Shown here in pieces: positions 8,289-16,412 of a DNA stretch of 64,000 nucleotides. The position numbers and the translations under genes were made by a program. The DNA is from Bacillota bacterium (GTDB lineage Bacteria > Bacillota > Sulfobacillia > Sulfobacillales > Sulfobacillaceae). The stretch covers positions 1-64,000 of the forward strand of contig JAPNUO010000008.1 in the NCBI GenBank assembly GCA_026627065.1, written 5' to 3'. Position 1 is the first letter of the stretch; each line of letters begins with the position of its first letter. The notes beneath the pieces are model-generated. The model was not told the origin of the DNA and ran no database searches. It was given only the letters and a program-made list of their open reading frames with translations.

Positions 8289-9518
8289 TCACGGGCGCAG
8301 TATGCGTTCGATGACGCGGAGCGTGCGCTCAATTTCAGCCGCTGTGTTGTATGGAGCCAAACCCAAGCGCACCAGCCCTCCCCGTTCGCGTAGCCCCAGC
8401 TTATCAACCAGCGTGGTGGCGTAAAAATCCCCGTCCCACGCTAAAATTCCCTGCTGGCCTAACGCCTCGGCAACTTCCCGCGCGGTGCGACCGGTGACCG
8501 TGAAGCTGATGGTGGGCGCGCGGTCCTCGGCGCCTACGGGCGGTCCGTAGATCTTAATTTCCGGAAAGTTGATGAGTCCGCGATAAAGCTTGGCGGCCAG
8601 CTCATGTTCGTAACGGTAAATCAGGGTCATGGCGTCCTCTAGGCGATGTCTTAGGTCCCCCTGGGGATGGTCCGACAGGCTCGCGATGAATTCCACGGCA
8701 GCGATGACGCCGCTTAAGGCCGCGTGGTTAAGCGTCCCGGTTTCGATGCGTTCCGGGGCATGGGGGCGTTGCGGGCGCACTCGCAATGTTGGCAAGGTTT
8801 CGAGGAGTTCGGGCCGGGCATACAGCACGCCCACATGGGGCCCAAAAAATTTGTAGGCGGAGCACAGGAGGAAATCGGGTTGAAGATCGGCGACGTCGAT
8901 CACGCCGTGGGGCGCCCAGTGCACAGCGTCAACGACGAGCCAGGCGCCTACGTCGCGCGTCCACTGGCGAATGATCTTGACGGGATTGACCGTGCCCACC
9001 GCATTAGAGGCCCAGCCGACTGCGACGAGGCGGGTCTTTTCGTTAATCATGGCCCGCAAGGCGTCCAGATCTAAGCGCTCGGTGGCGAGGACCGGCACTC
9101 GTCGAATGATTGCCCCCTGTTCTTCGAGGCGCAGCCACGGCGCCACATTGGCATCGTGATCCAAATCGGTGACGATCACTTCGTCGCCGGGGGCGAGAGT
9201 GCGGGCGATGGCCTGGCTCAGCAGAAAATTCAGCGTGGTCATGTTGGGTCCAAAAGCGATGGCGGTCGCGTCGGAACTGCCCAGAAACGCGGCCATGGCC
9301 TGCCGCGCGCGATAAATCAAGTCGTCTGTTTCCTGGCTGGTGAGAAAGGCACCGTGCGTGTTGCTGTTATGATGGACATAATATTGTGCAATGGCGGTGA
9401 TGACGGAAGCCGGAACTTGACTTCCCCCCGGCCCGTCTAAGTACACCAGAGGCTCGCCTGTCGGCAGCGTGCGGGATAAACTTGGAAACTGACTGCGGCA
9501 AAACGATAAGTCTTTCAT
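8289..9518 (-). CDS. Class-V aminotransferase, cysteine desulfurase-like protein (VC1184 type)
   Basis: A 409-residue PLP-dependent enzyme. DAVHWAPH (from D197) carries the cofactor-contacting aspartate and histidine, and CSAYKFFGPHVG places the Schiff-base lysine at K223. The opening LDGPGGSQVP and NSNTHGAF are typical of the cysteine-desulfurase-like subfamily related to VC1184, whose physiological reaction is not well defined. The conserved loop cysteine of housekeeping NifS/IscS is not evident, so a role in Fe-S assembly should not be assumed. I start at ATG 9518 with GAGGTG upstream; a GTG at 9530 overlaps that site. First gene of the minus-strand run. Confidence 0.88.
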   Translation of the reverse strand: MKDLSFCRSQFPSLSRTLPTGEPLVYLDGPGGSQVPASVITAIAQYYVHHNSNTHGAFLTSQETDDLIYRARQAMAAFLGSSDATAIAFGPNMTTLNFLLSQAIARTLAPGDEVIVTDLDHDANVAPWLRLEEQGAIIRRVPVLATERLDLDALRAMINEKTRLVAVGWASNAVGTVNPVKIIRQWTRDVGAWLVVDAVHWAPHGVIDVADLQPDFLLCSAYKFFGPHVGVLYARPELLETLPTLRVRPQRPHAPERIETGTLNHAALSGVIAAVEFIASLSDHPQGDLRHRLEDAMTLIYRYEHELAAKLYRGLINFPEIKIYGPPVGAEDRAPTISFTVTGRTAREVAEALGQQGILAWDGDFYATTLVDKLGLRERGGLVRLGLAPYNTAAEIERTLRVIERILRP

Positions 9519-9564
9519 GCCCGTCGGCACCTCATCGGGTCGTTATATTGAAGAGCTCGCCCAG

Positions 9565-9593
9565 AGTATAACATTCCCGGGAGATTCTGTCGT
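9565..9593 (-). promoter_or_regulatory. Candidate sigma-A promoter for the 9518-6915 minus-strand genes
   Basis: Read on the minus strand: ACGACA, 17 bases, TATACT, ending about 47 bases before the aminotransferase ATG. Four of six match at -35 and five of six at -10. Confidence 0.5.
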
Positions 9594-9614
9594 TGGCCCG
9601 CGACTGCGTAAGTT

Positions 9615-9642
9615 AAAGGCGAGGCGGCCGTGCCTCGCCTTT
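9615..9642 (-). terminator. Intrinsic terminator of the SASP gene
   Basis: A perfect 11-base-pair stem (AAAGGCGAGGC with its complement) around a six-base loop, 15 bases past the SASP stop. The T tract on the minus strand is short (CCTTTAACTT). It may also stop transcription from the other side. Confidence 0.7.
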
Positions 9643-9656
9643 GACAGGGGTGATGG

Positions 9657-9893
9657 TTAGACACGCGATGAGTCCTCAGAGTTTTGCGCTAACGATTCCT
9701 CAGCGTACTTAATCATGACCTTCACCATGTTGCCGCCGATCTTGCCGCCCACGCGCCCCAGATCGCGGGTCGGCATGTCGCCCCAGCCACGCTGTTGGAT
9801 CGCGTCAGCGATCCCCAAGTCCTCTGCAATCTCGTACTTAAATTGGTCGCGCACCGCGGCCGACAGCGGCGAGGCCTTGGCTCGTTTGGCCAT
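9657..9893 (-). CDS. Small acid-soluble spore protein, alpha/beta type
   Basis: A 78-residue DNA-binding protein that coats and protects DNA in the dormant spore. Family hallmarks are clear: KYEIAEDLGI near residues 19-28, which includes the germination-protease recognition region, and DLGRVGGKIGGNMVK near residues 44-58. A strong GGAGGG ribosome binding site precedes ATG 9893. A sigma-G-like promoter lies upstream and a hairpin terminator downstream, so it is monocistronic. It is one of the best pieces of evidence that the organism forms endospores. Confidence 0.97.
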   Translation of the reverse strand: MAKRAKASPLSAAVRDQFKYEIAEDLGIADAIQQRGWGDMPTRDLGRVGGKIGGNMVKVMIKYAEESLAQNSEDSSRV

Positions 9894-9921
9894 TGCGTTT
9901 CCCTCCTTTCGCCGACGCCGT

Positions 9922-9950
9922 TAGTATGGGCGGCGGAGCGCCGGGCATGT
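9922..9950 (-). promoter_or_regulatory. Candidate sigma-G (forespore) promoter for the SASP gene
   Basis: On the minus strand: ACATG, 17 bases, CATACTA. The -10 matches the Bacillus sigma-G consensus CATNNTA fully, and the -35 matches GHATR at four of five positions. It lies about 29 bases before the SASP start codon, as expected for a sigma-G gene. Confidence 0.65.
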
Positions 9951-10005
9951 GAGGCGGATGGTGTCATCAAGGCGTGAATTTGGCAATCCCGCCGCAGCCG
10001 TCCTG

Positions 10006-10032
10006 TTGGCACGCGGCTTTGTCAGGTATAAT
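10006..10032 (+). promoter_or_regulatory. Candidate vegetative promoter for the YpmA-like gene
   Basis: TTGGCA followed by 15 bases and a perfect TATAAT, 27 bases before ATG 10059. The -10 is convincing; the spacer is short, so the exact -35 is uncertain. Confidence 0.5.
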
Positions 10033-10058
10033 AAAGCCTAGAGTGAGGTGGGTGCGCG

Positions 10059-10253
10059 ATGAAGGTGTCTGCCCAGCATGCCAAATTGACGACGATTGCC
10101 CAGCGCCGCTTTCACGGACTCACGCCGTATGAAGTGGTGACATTCTTGAATCAGTCTTTGAAGCATCGGGGTCTCATTTTTGGCTTGCGCCAGTTTGACG
10201 AAGACTGGGAGTTAACGATTTACGACGGCAATGACCACGCAACGGAGTCCTAG
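10059..10253 (+). CDS. YpmA-like (DUF4264) small protein
   Basis: A 64-residue protein resembling the YpmA/DUF4264 family of Firmicutes: the middle segment with VVTFLNQSLKHRGLIFGL followed by a short beta-like tail ending in TIYDG is the part I recognise. Function of the family is unknown. It begins with ATG 10059 close behind a TATAAT promoter, and its 3' end overlaps the downstream Nudix gene by 23 bases, suggesting a two- or three-gene transcript. Confidence 0.65.
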   Translation: MKVSAQHAKLTTIAQRRFHGLTPYEVVTFLNQSLKHRGLIFGLRQFDEDWELTIYDGNDHATES

Positions 10254-10653
10254 CATTGGGGTAGCGGGCATTGTGGTTCGTCCTGATCATCGGGTGTTGA
10301 TGATTCAGCGGGCGGGGCAGACGATGAAGGGCCTGTGGGCTTTTCCGGGCGGCCGACTGGAATGGGGCGAGTCGCTAAGGGAGGCTGTGCAACGAGAACT
10401 CAGAGAAGAGACCGGACTCGCTGTGGTTGCAGGAGCGCTTTTGTACGTAGCTGAAGTGAGAACGGCCGACGCGCACTTTGTGATATTGGACTTTGCGGCG
10501 GAGTCCAAGGGGTTCGAAGTGATCGTGGGTTCCGATGCCCGTGCTGCTCGCTGGGTGAACGAAGAGGAAGCCACGGCGTTGCCGTTGGCTGAGGGCATGG
10601 CAGAGTGTCTGCGCGCCTCTCCCGTGCGCGATTGGCTCGGGTGGGCAACGTGA
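10231..10653 (+). CDS. Nudix hydrolase
   Basis: A 140-residue Nudix protein with the box core GGRLEWGESLREAVQREL followed by REETGL (from about residue 38), matching G-x5-E-x7-REL-x-EE-x-G. Overall it resembles MutT/ADP-ribose pyrophosphatase-type members; substrate is unknown. There is no strong ribosome binding site, but its ATG lies inside the end of the YpmA-like gene, so it is probably translated by coupling. Its stop overlaps the GTG start proposed for the next gene. Distinct in sequence from the Nudix gene at 6.9 kb. Confidence 0.9.
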   Translation: MTTQRSPSIGVAGIVVRPDHRVLMIQRAGQTMKGLWAFPGGRLEWGESLREAVQRELREETGLAVVAGALLYVAEVRTADAHFVILDFAAESKGFEVIVGSDARAARWVNEEEATALPLAEGMAECLRASPVRDWLGWAT

Positions 10654-11489
10654 GGGGGCGGTGGCGCTGGGGCGTCTTGCTCCTAGGGCTGGTTGTCGTA
10701 CTCAGCGGCTGCGCCAGTAGCGACAACTTGATCCCGCAGTCGGCCCGACAAGCGCCCTCGGCGGCACTGGCCTATCAGCAGGCGGTCGAAGTCCGCTACC
10801 GGTCGCTCTCGGTGGATTTGGATCAGGCGATTCGGGCCGAAGAAGTTGTGCTGGCGGCGGATCCCGGCTATGCGCCGGGGTATATCCGCTTGGCCGGACT
10901 TCTTTTGGCGTCAGGCGAGCCTAGCGCCGCCGTTTCCGCGTTAACCCGCGCGGCAAAACTGGAGCCGCATGACAGCAAGACGTGGACCACGTTAGGTCAA
11001 CTTGACGAGCGCCTCGGTCGAACCGCGCAGGCGATCTCCGCCTATCGGCACGCGCTGGCGATCAATCCCGGGGCGTGGATGGCGTGGGATGGGCTGGGAT
11101 TTGTTGAGGCCGACGAGGGACAGTATGCGAAGGCGTGGCGAAATAGCCAACGCGCCTTGATGAGCGGGGGGGAACAAGGTCCGACCCTCGATCTGATGGG
11201 CTGGGTGCTTTATGAAGACGGGGATGCGCAAGAGGCGCTGACCTTTTTTAACCAGGCGGCTTCGGTGCAACCCGACTGGTGGCAAAGTTATTACGACGCC
11301 GGGTTGGCCGACATTGCCCTGGGGCATCGCCATCAGGCGGTCAGCAACTTTACTCATGCGCTGTCGCTCAATCCCACCGCTTTTCAGGCGTGGGAGCTTC
11401 GCCAGGCCATCCGCGCGGCGGAGCAGGCGATTGCCGGCCAGTTATCGCTGAGTCATTCCGGTGCGTCACCAAACGGTTTCCTCCCTTAG
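10650..11489 (+). CDS. TPR-repeat lipoprotein
   Basis: A 279-residue predicted lipoprotein. After a basic start, a hydrophobic stretch ends in the lipobox LSGC, so the mature protein would be anchored on the outer face of the membrane. The rest consists of tetratricopeptide repeats (helical pairs with the A-x-x-x-A-L-x-x-x-P pattern, for example around AVSALTRAAKLEP, AISAYRHALAINP, ALTFFNQAASVQP and AVSNFTHALSLNP), used for protein contacts. GTG 10650 overlaps the previous stop; GTG 10641 is an alternative. The partner is unknown. Confidence 0.82.
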   Translation: MRGRWRWGVLLLGLVVVLSGCASSDNLIPQSARQAPSAALAYQQAVEVRYRSLSVDLDQAIRAEEVVLAADPGYAPGYIRLAGLLLASGEPSAAVSALTRAAKLEPHDSKTWTTLGQLDERLGRTAQAISAYRHALAINPGAWMAWDGLGFVEADEGQYAKAWRNSQRALMSGGEQGPTLDLMGWVLYEDGDAQEALTFFNQAASVQPDWWQSYYDAGLADIALGHRHQAVSNFTHALSLNPTAFQAWELRQAIRAAEQAIAGQLSLSHSGASPNGFLP

Positions 11490-11571
11490 GAAGATTTAGT
11501 TTTTCCCGCGTGCCGGCAGCATGGTACAATGCCATTATGATTTGCCGACAAGCGCGGAAGGAGGTGGAGGC

Positions 11572-12957
11572 GTGGCTCAGCGCCGGTACTTTATTAAGAC
11601 GTACGGATGTCAGATGAATGAACGCGACTCGGAGATCATGGCCGGTCAGCTGGAAGACATGGGCTATGTCCCGGCAGAACGCGATCGCGATGCTGATCTC
11701 ATTGTGATCAATACCTGTGCGGTGCGGGCTAGCGCCGAAGAGCATGCCTTCGGCTACATCGGGCAGCTGCGCCAACTCAAGGCAGAACGGCCCGACATCA
11801 CCTTGGCGGTGGCAGGATGCATGGCTCAAGAGCCCGGAACGATTGCCTGGCTCAAGAAGCATGCGCCGCAGGTGGACCTCGTCTTCGGCACGCACAATTT
11901 GCACCAGCTGCCCACGCTCTTGGCAGAGGCGGAAGCGTCGGAGGAAATGGTCATCGATGTGTGGCAAACGGCCGGCGAAGTGGTGGAGCACCTGCCGTCA
12001 CGGCGCAAGGACGGGGTCAAGGCGTTTGTCAACATTATTTACGGTTGCGACAAATTTTGCACGTACTGTATTGTGCCGTTCACTCGGGGCCGGGAGCGGT
12101 CGCGCGAGATGGCTGCGGTGATCGCAGAAGTGGAGGCCCTGGCGCGCGAAGGGTACCAAGATATTACCGTGCTGGGGCAAAATGTCAATTCCTATGGCCA
12201 CGACTTGAATCCTCCGCGCGATCTGGCCGACCTTTTGCGGGAGCTTGAAAAGATTGAGGGCGTTCGGTGGTTGAGATACACGACCTCGCACCCTCGGGAC
12301 TTTAGCCAGAAGTTGATTGAGACGATTGCGGCCTCGGCGAAAATCACGCACCATGTGCACCTGCCGGTGCAGGCGGGATCCAACGCGATCTTAAAGCGGA
12401 TGAACCGCAAATACACGAAAGAATCGTATTTGGATCTGATCAGCCGGGTGAAAGAACACATTCCTGACGCCGCCCTCACGACCGACATTATCGTGGGATT
12501 TCCAGGCGAGACGGAGGAAGATTTTGAAGAAACGCTGGACCTCATCCGGCGCGTGCGCTTCGACGCCGCGTTTACCTTCATTTTTTCGCCGCGAGAAAAA
12601 ACGCCGGCAGCCCGGTGGGAAGGCCGCGATCCGGTGCCCAACCCGGTCAAAAAGGATCGCCTGAACCGTCTCATGGCGCTGCAGTATCAAATTAGCTGGG
12701 AGCAAAATCAGCAATATCTCGGTCGCGAGGTGCTGGTGCTGGTCGAGGGTGTGAGCAAGAAGGATCGAGGCGTGTGGTCGTGCCGGACGCACAACAACAA
12801 AGTGGTGTTGATTGACCGGGATCCCGCCGTCAACCTGGTGGATCGCTTTGTGCCGGTGCGCATTACGGGGGCCAAGACCTTTTACCTCACCGGGGAAGTC
12901 TCCGGCGCGCCGCTTCCTGAGCCTCAGCGCCGGCGCCTTGAGCTTCCGGTCGTCTAA
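11572..12957 (+). CDS. miaB: tRNA-2-methylthio-N6-dimethylallyladenosine synthase
   Basis: A 461-residue radical-SAM methylthiotransferase that adds the 2-methylthio group to isopentenyladenosine at tRNA position 37. Domains in order: N-terminal UPF0004 domain with YGCQMNERDS near residue 11 and further cysteines in VINTCAVR and VAGCMAQ; radical SAM core with GCDKFCTYC (the C-x3-C-x2-C cluster motif); C-terminal TRAM domain. GTG 11572 follows AGGAGG at good spacing; an upstream in-frame ATG at 11521 would add unconserved residues. A strong terminator follows immediately. Confidence 0.96.
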   Translation: MAQRRYFIKTYGCQMNERDSEIMAGQLEDMGYVPAERDRDADLIVINTCAVRASAEEHAFGYIGQLRQLKAERPDITLAVAGCMAQEPGTIAWLKKHAPQVDLVFGTHNLHQLPTLLAEAEASEEMVIDVWQTAGEVVEHLPSRRKDGVKAFVNIIYGCDKFCTYCIVPFTRGRERSREMAAVIAEVEALAREGYQDITVLGQNVNSYGHDLNPPRDLADLLRELEKIEGVRWLRYTTSHPRDFSQKLIETIAASAKITHHVHLPVQAGSNAILKRMNRKYTKESYLDLISRVKEHIPDAALTTDIIVGFPGETEEDFEETLDLIRRVRFDAAFTFIFSPREKTPAARWEGRDPVPNPVKKDRLNRLMALQYQISWEQNQQYLGREVLVLVEGVSKKDRGVWSCRTHNNKVVLIDRDPAVNLVDRFVPVRITGAKTFYLTGEVSGAPLPEPQRRRLELPVV

Positions 12958-12972
12958 CGGTCTGAAGAATCA

Positions 12973-13006
12973 TGCGCGAGGCTGAGTCCAGCCTCGCGCA
13001 CTTTTT
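12973..13006 (+). terminator. Intrinsic terminator after miaB
   Basis: A perfect 11-base-pair GC-rich stem (TGCGCGAGGCT with its complement), six-base loop, then CTTTTTA. It lies 15 bases past the miaB stop, next to the end of the convergent GH18-like gene. Confidence 0.88.
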
Positions 13007-14306
13007 AGGGATGCGGATGGGTGGCCTTTTTCACGGTGTGTTTCGCCTTCTGCGCGGGGGCAATCAGCGTTTTCTTGGCGGGCCCCTTTAACGTCCGCCG
13101 GGTTTTGACGGCGGATTTCTGGAGCGTTTTTCCGGCGCGATGGGCCGGCGCATTCAGCGCCTTCTTCAGATGTCGCGCGGTGGCGGGATGGCGCGCGGCA
13201 CTGGTTGTGGAGGACGATCCCGACGGAGTCAAAATGGCTTTGGCTACCGCATTCCACCAAGTGGCATCCTCATACCCGACGCGCCAAAACGCCACCCCCG
13301 CCAAATGATCGGCCTCTGCCAGGCGAATGCGGTCCACGGCGGCGCGATCATTGACAAACCAGATCACGTGGCGAGTACCGTTAACCGTATACGTGTCGTA
13401 GGCTTCTTTATACGTCGGACTCCAATGATACACGCCGTATTTGTGCTGGTGCATGATCTTTAACGGAATTGTGGTAGCGTGGGTGGACCCGTCAGTCCAT
13501 AGGTATCCGTAGTTGGCAATGCCTAAATAGAGTTTAGAGGGCTGCACGCCAGCCTTCAAGGTGGCGGCAATGCCGGCTTTGACCCAGTCGTACGGGCTGA
13601 CCGGGCCTGGCGGTGTGCCGTCGCCGTGAAAATCATAGGCCATCAGGACCATGGAGTTGACCAGGGGGTTCAGTTGCGCGAGGTCGTACGCGCTGCTTTC
13701 GCCGTTGCCCGAATTCAGCGGCACGACCGACATCGACAGCACATCTTTGGCCGGCATGGCCTGATGCAGGGCTTTGATAAATGCGGTCAGATCTTGGCTG
13801 TCGGAAGCTTTTAGGCCTTGAAAATCAATATTGACGCCGACATACGGATGTGTCTTGAGGAGCCCGACAATGTTCTTCACCGCCTGAAGGCGCGTGGTCG
13901 CGCTGTGCAAAAAGGCATCGGTGCCGCCAGCATTGTTAATCAGCGGCATTAAGGGCAAATGGTCGCGGGCCGCCAAGGTGGCCGCATTGCCTTCAGGTTT
14001 GGCGATGAGGGATCCGGTGGCGGAGACCTCATACCAAAATGGCGAAAGGTAGGTCACCAACCCAGGATGAGCTTCAATCAGAGCAAAAGGATCGGGGGCC
14101 ACCGTCCCCATCGACTGATCGTAGAAGGCGATCACTTTCAGACGCGACGCCGGTTGCCCCGCTTTGGCGGCCGGCTTCGGCTTCGCCGGAGATTTGGATG
14201 AGTTCGTATGAGACTTGGGCTGTGGGGCGGGCGCCGGCCCGCATGCGCTAATCCACAGCGGCATAGTGCCAGCGGCCAAAGCCCACCCTATCCAGTGAGT
14301 TCGCAT
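13005..14306 (-). CDS. GH18-like (YaaH-type) lipoprotein with altered active site
   Basis: A 433-residue predicted lipoprotein: basic start, hydrophobic stretch and lipobox ISAC with the lipidated Cys22. A Pro/Ala/Lys linker follows, then a glycoside hydrolase family 18 barrel (about residues 55-360) like those of spore-cortex YaaH-type proteins. The family signature DxxDxDxE appears as V156-G-V-N159-I-D161-F-Q163: the catalytic glutamate is glutamine (CAA) and the first aspartate is valine, so it is probably not a hydrolase but may bind sugar. The last 70 residues are very lysine- and alanine-rich. ATG 14306 follows AAAGGAGG, part of a short tandem repeat. Confidence 0.82.
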   Translation of the reverse strand: MRTHWIGWALAAGTMPLWISACGPAPAPQPKSHTNSSKSPAKPKPAAKAGQPASRLKVIAFYDQSMGTVAPDPFALIEAHPGLVTYLSPFWYEVSATGSLIAKPEGNAATLAARDHLPLMPLINNAGGTDAFLHSATTRLQAVKNIVGLLKTHPYVGVNIDFQGLKASDSQDLTAFIKALHQAMPAKDVLSMSVVPLNSGNGESSAYDLAQLNPLVNSMVLMAYDFHGDGTPPGPVSPYDWVKAGIAATLKAGVQPSKLYLGIANYGYLWTDGSTHATTIPLKIMHQHKYGVYHWSPTYKEAYDTYTVNGTRHVIWFVNDRAAVDRIRLAEADHLAGVAFWRVGYEDATWWNAVAKAILTPSGSSSTTSAARHPATARHLKKALNAPAHRAGKTLQKSAVKTRRTLKGPAKKTLIAPAQKAKHTVKKATHPHP

Positions 14307-14317
14307 CGCTAACCCTC

Positions 14318-14341
14318 CTTTGGACCTTTGGACCTTTGGAC
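14318..14341. repeat. Three perfect copies of an 8-bp repeat leading into a ribosome binding site
   Basis: CTTTGGAC occurs three times without a gap. On the minus strand the unit is GTCCAAAG and the last copy supplies the AAAGG of the AAAGGAGG ribosome binding site of the GH18-like lipoprotein. Copy-number change would alter the leader but not the reading frame. Confidence 0.85.
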
Positions 14342-14468
14342 GTTTCGGAAGTTCCGCAAGTTTTGAGATGGAATCGACACATTGCGCACGCGTCCACGGC
14401 TGTCCGCGAGTATTGTGAGGAGGAAGATCTTTTTTCATACTGGGATTCCTCGGCAAGGAGGTGAGCTT

Positions 14469-15005
14469 CTGAGCCGTCGCCTAGACCGCGTGGCTTGGGT
14501 GCTTTTGGGAGCTCTGCTGGCACTGGCGGTGGAAGTTTTCTGGATTTACGCCGCCGGCGTGACTGTTGTTGTCCCAGCCGGCGAAGTGCTTGCGGCTGCC
14601 CGTGAGGCTGAAGCCCGCGTGGCGCCGCTTTGGCCCCGCGTGCGCCAACACATGTTGCAGCAGTTGAGGCCCCTGGTCGAGCAAGAAGTCGCCCAAATCG
14701 TGGACCAAGTGACCATTGAGGTGGGCGGACTGACGGTCCGGCTGCCGCCGACCCTTAAGGGGCAGCTGACCGCGGATTTGAGTCGGCTTGTCTTTCGCGA
14801 GCTAAGCGAACAATTAGCGACAAAAATTCGCCTGAATCAGCTGCTTTCGCCCGCCCTGGCCAAGGCCGTGCTGTCGCAGCCGTGGGATTTTCATCTCGCT
14901 GTCCGCACCGGACCGGTGGCCATACCGGTCACGGTGAAATTGGAGCCCGTCTCGCCGCCGTTGCGCGTTCCGCTATTACATGAGTTGATCACCTCTCGGC
15001 GTTAG
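14469..15005 (+). CDS. Single-pass membrane protein of unknown function
   Basis: About 178 residues with one N-terminal transmembrane helix (roughly residues 7-27, including VAWVLLGALLALAVEVFW) and an external domain of mixed helices and strands. It recalls small sporulation membrane proteins such as YunB in layout only; I cannot assign a family. The frame is open from 14382, but the only good ribosome binding site, AAGGAGGTGA, lies six to seven bases before a CTG at 14469; no ATG, GTG or TTG lies at suitable distance. A GTG further upstream or the GTG at 14490 are alternatives. Followed after 43 bases by an MFS transporter. Confidence 0.6.
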   Translation: MSRRLDRVAWVLLGALLALAVEVFWIYAAGVTVVVPAGEVLAAAREAEARVAPLWPRVRQHMLQQLRPLVEQEVAQIVDQVTIEVGGLTVRLPPTLKGQLTADLSRLVFRELSEQLATKIRLNQLLSPALAKAVLSQPWDFHLAVRTGPVAIPVTVKLEPVSPPLRVPLLHELITSRR

Positions 15006-15048
15006 CCTATGCTAATTAGCGACGGCTAATGTGGGAGGGGGAAAACAT

Positions 15049-16281
15049 GTGGACCCCAGGTGGCGGCGGCAGTCGTATTTAGTCGGTGCGGGCATTTTTC
15101 TCAGCGCCTACGACATGGGCATGATGGCGATGGCGCTCGTGTCGTTGAAGCGCGCTTGGCATCTGGGAGCCTGGGACGTGTCGCTGCTGGCCTCAGTCAC
15201 ATCCGTCGGGATGATTGTGGGGAGTGCCGGCGGGGGCGTGCTGGCAGACCGCCTGGGCCGACGCCTTCTTCTGGTGAGCGATTATCTGGCCTTTATTGGC
15301 GCCGCGGCACTGAGCGCGTTAAGTCCCGACCTCGGCTGGCTTTTGTTTGCCCGTTTTGTGGTGGGCATCGGCGTGGGGGCCGATTACGCCGCCAGTTTTA
15401 CTTATCTCGCGGAGGTGGTGCCGCCGCCGGTCCGTGGGCGGGTTATGGCCTGGACGATGTGGTTTGCCAACTTTGGGACGGTGATCGCCTACCTTGTCGG
15501 CAGCCTGTGGTTGTCGGCGTCCCCGGCGCTGGCCTGGCGGGCTATGCTAGCCACCGGGGTGGTGCTCGCGGTGCCACTAGTCATTTCGAGGAGCTGGGTG
15601 CAAGAGTCCCCGCTCTGGGCCCGCGAGCAGGCGTTCATCCCCGTTCGGCGCCGTCAGAAAGCGGGACGGTCCCGGTTTTGGCGGAGCCTTTCCGTTGCGC
15701 AGCTTAGCTATTTCTGCTACCAAATCACCGATCAGGGTCTGGGAATGTTCCTTCCCTTGGTGCTGGTGGCGCTTTGGGGACATTCGCTGGCGTCGGCGGC
15801 CTGGAGCAGCGTGGCGATTAAGGCGGTCACCATTCCTGCGGCATTGGCCACCGTCTGGCTGATCGACCGCGTGGGACGCCGCCCTCTGCAAGTCTATGGC
15901 TTTCTCGGGCGCGGATTGGCGCTGGCGGTGCTGGCGGCTTTGTACTGGCGCGATCCGCATGTGCCCTCGGCGATCCTGGCCGGTTTGATGGTATTGGTCT
16001 ACATCTTTGGCCCGGCGGGTCCAGATAAAACCGTGGTGATTGCCCCTGCGGAGCAATTTCAGACGCGGATGCGGGGAACCGGCGAAGGACTGGCGGAAAT
16101 GGCAGGACGCCTTGGGGGTGTGGTGGGGATTGCCGGGTATGGCGCCTTGGCTGCGTGGGGCGGCGTGGCGGCGGGACTCGGATTTTTTGCAGTGGCCTCG
16201 GGGCTCGGCGCAGTGGTCAGCTTAGCGATGGTAGAAACCCGTCCTCGGCTGGAGAACGGGGCGCAAGAAGCCTTGCTCTGA
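15049..16281 (+). CDS. Major facilitator superfamily transporter, sugar-porter-like
   Basis: A 410-residue integral membrane transporter with about 12 hydrophobic helices. The loop motif ADRLGRR after helix 2 and its counterpart DRVGRRPL in the second half are the sugar-porter/MHS-type signatures; ARFVVGIGVGADYA and PESP-like QESPLW also fit metabolite/H+ symporters. Substrate is unknown. GTG 15049 follows GGGAGGGGG by seven bases; the ATG two bases earlier is in another frame and closes quickly. Confidence 0.85.
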   Translation: MDPRWRRQSYLVGAGIFLSAYDMGMMAMALVSLKRAWHLGAWDVSLLASVTSVGMIVGSAGGGVLADRLGRRLLLVSDYLAFIGAAALSALSPDLGWLLFARFVVGIGVGADYAASFTYLAEVVPPPVRGRVMAWTMWFANFGTVIAYLVGSLWLSASPALAWRAMLATGVVLAVPLVISRSWVQESPLWAREQAFIPVRRRQKAGRSRFWRSLSVAQLSYFCYQITDQGLGMFLPLVLVALWGHSLASAAWSSVAIKAVTIPAALATVWLIDRVGRRPLQVYGFLGRGLALAVLAALYWRDPHVPSAILAGLMVLVYIFGPAGPDKTVVIAPAEQFQTRMRGTGEGLAEMAGRLGGVVGIAGYGALAAWGGVAAGLGFFAVASGLGAVVSLAMVETRPRLENGAQEALL

Positions 16282-16299
16282 TCCGGGTTGAGCGATTGC

Positions 16300-16328
16300 T
16301 TGATATGGACGTCCCCTCCCTCTATGAT
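16300..16328 (+). promoter_or_regulatory. Sigma-A-type promoter for icd
   Basis: TTGATA, 17 bases, TATGAT, about 80 bases before the icd start. Nine of twelve positions match the consensus and the spacing is ideal. Confidence 0.75.
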
Positions 16329-16412
16329 GGAAAGGGGCGACGCCTTACCAAGTTGACGGTCGCGAGCGATTACAGCATTGACTCTGATTTCTGAGGAATG
16401 GAGCTAATGACG

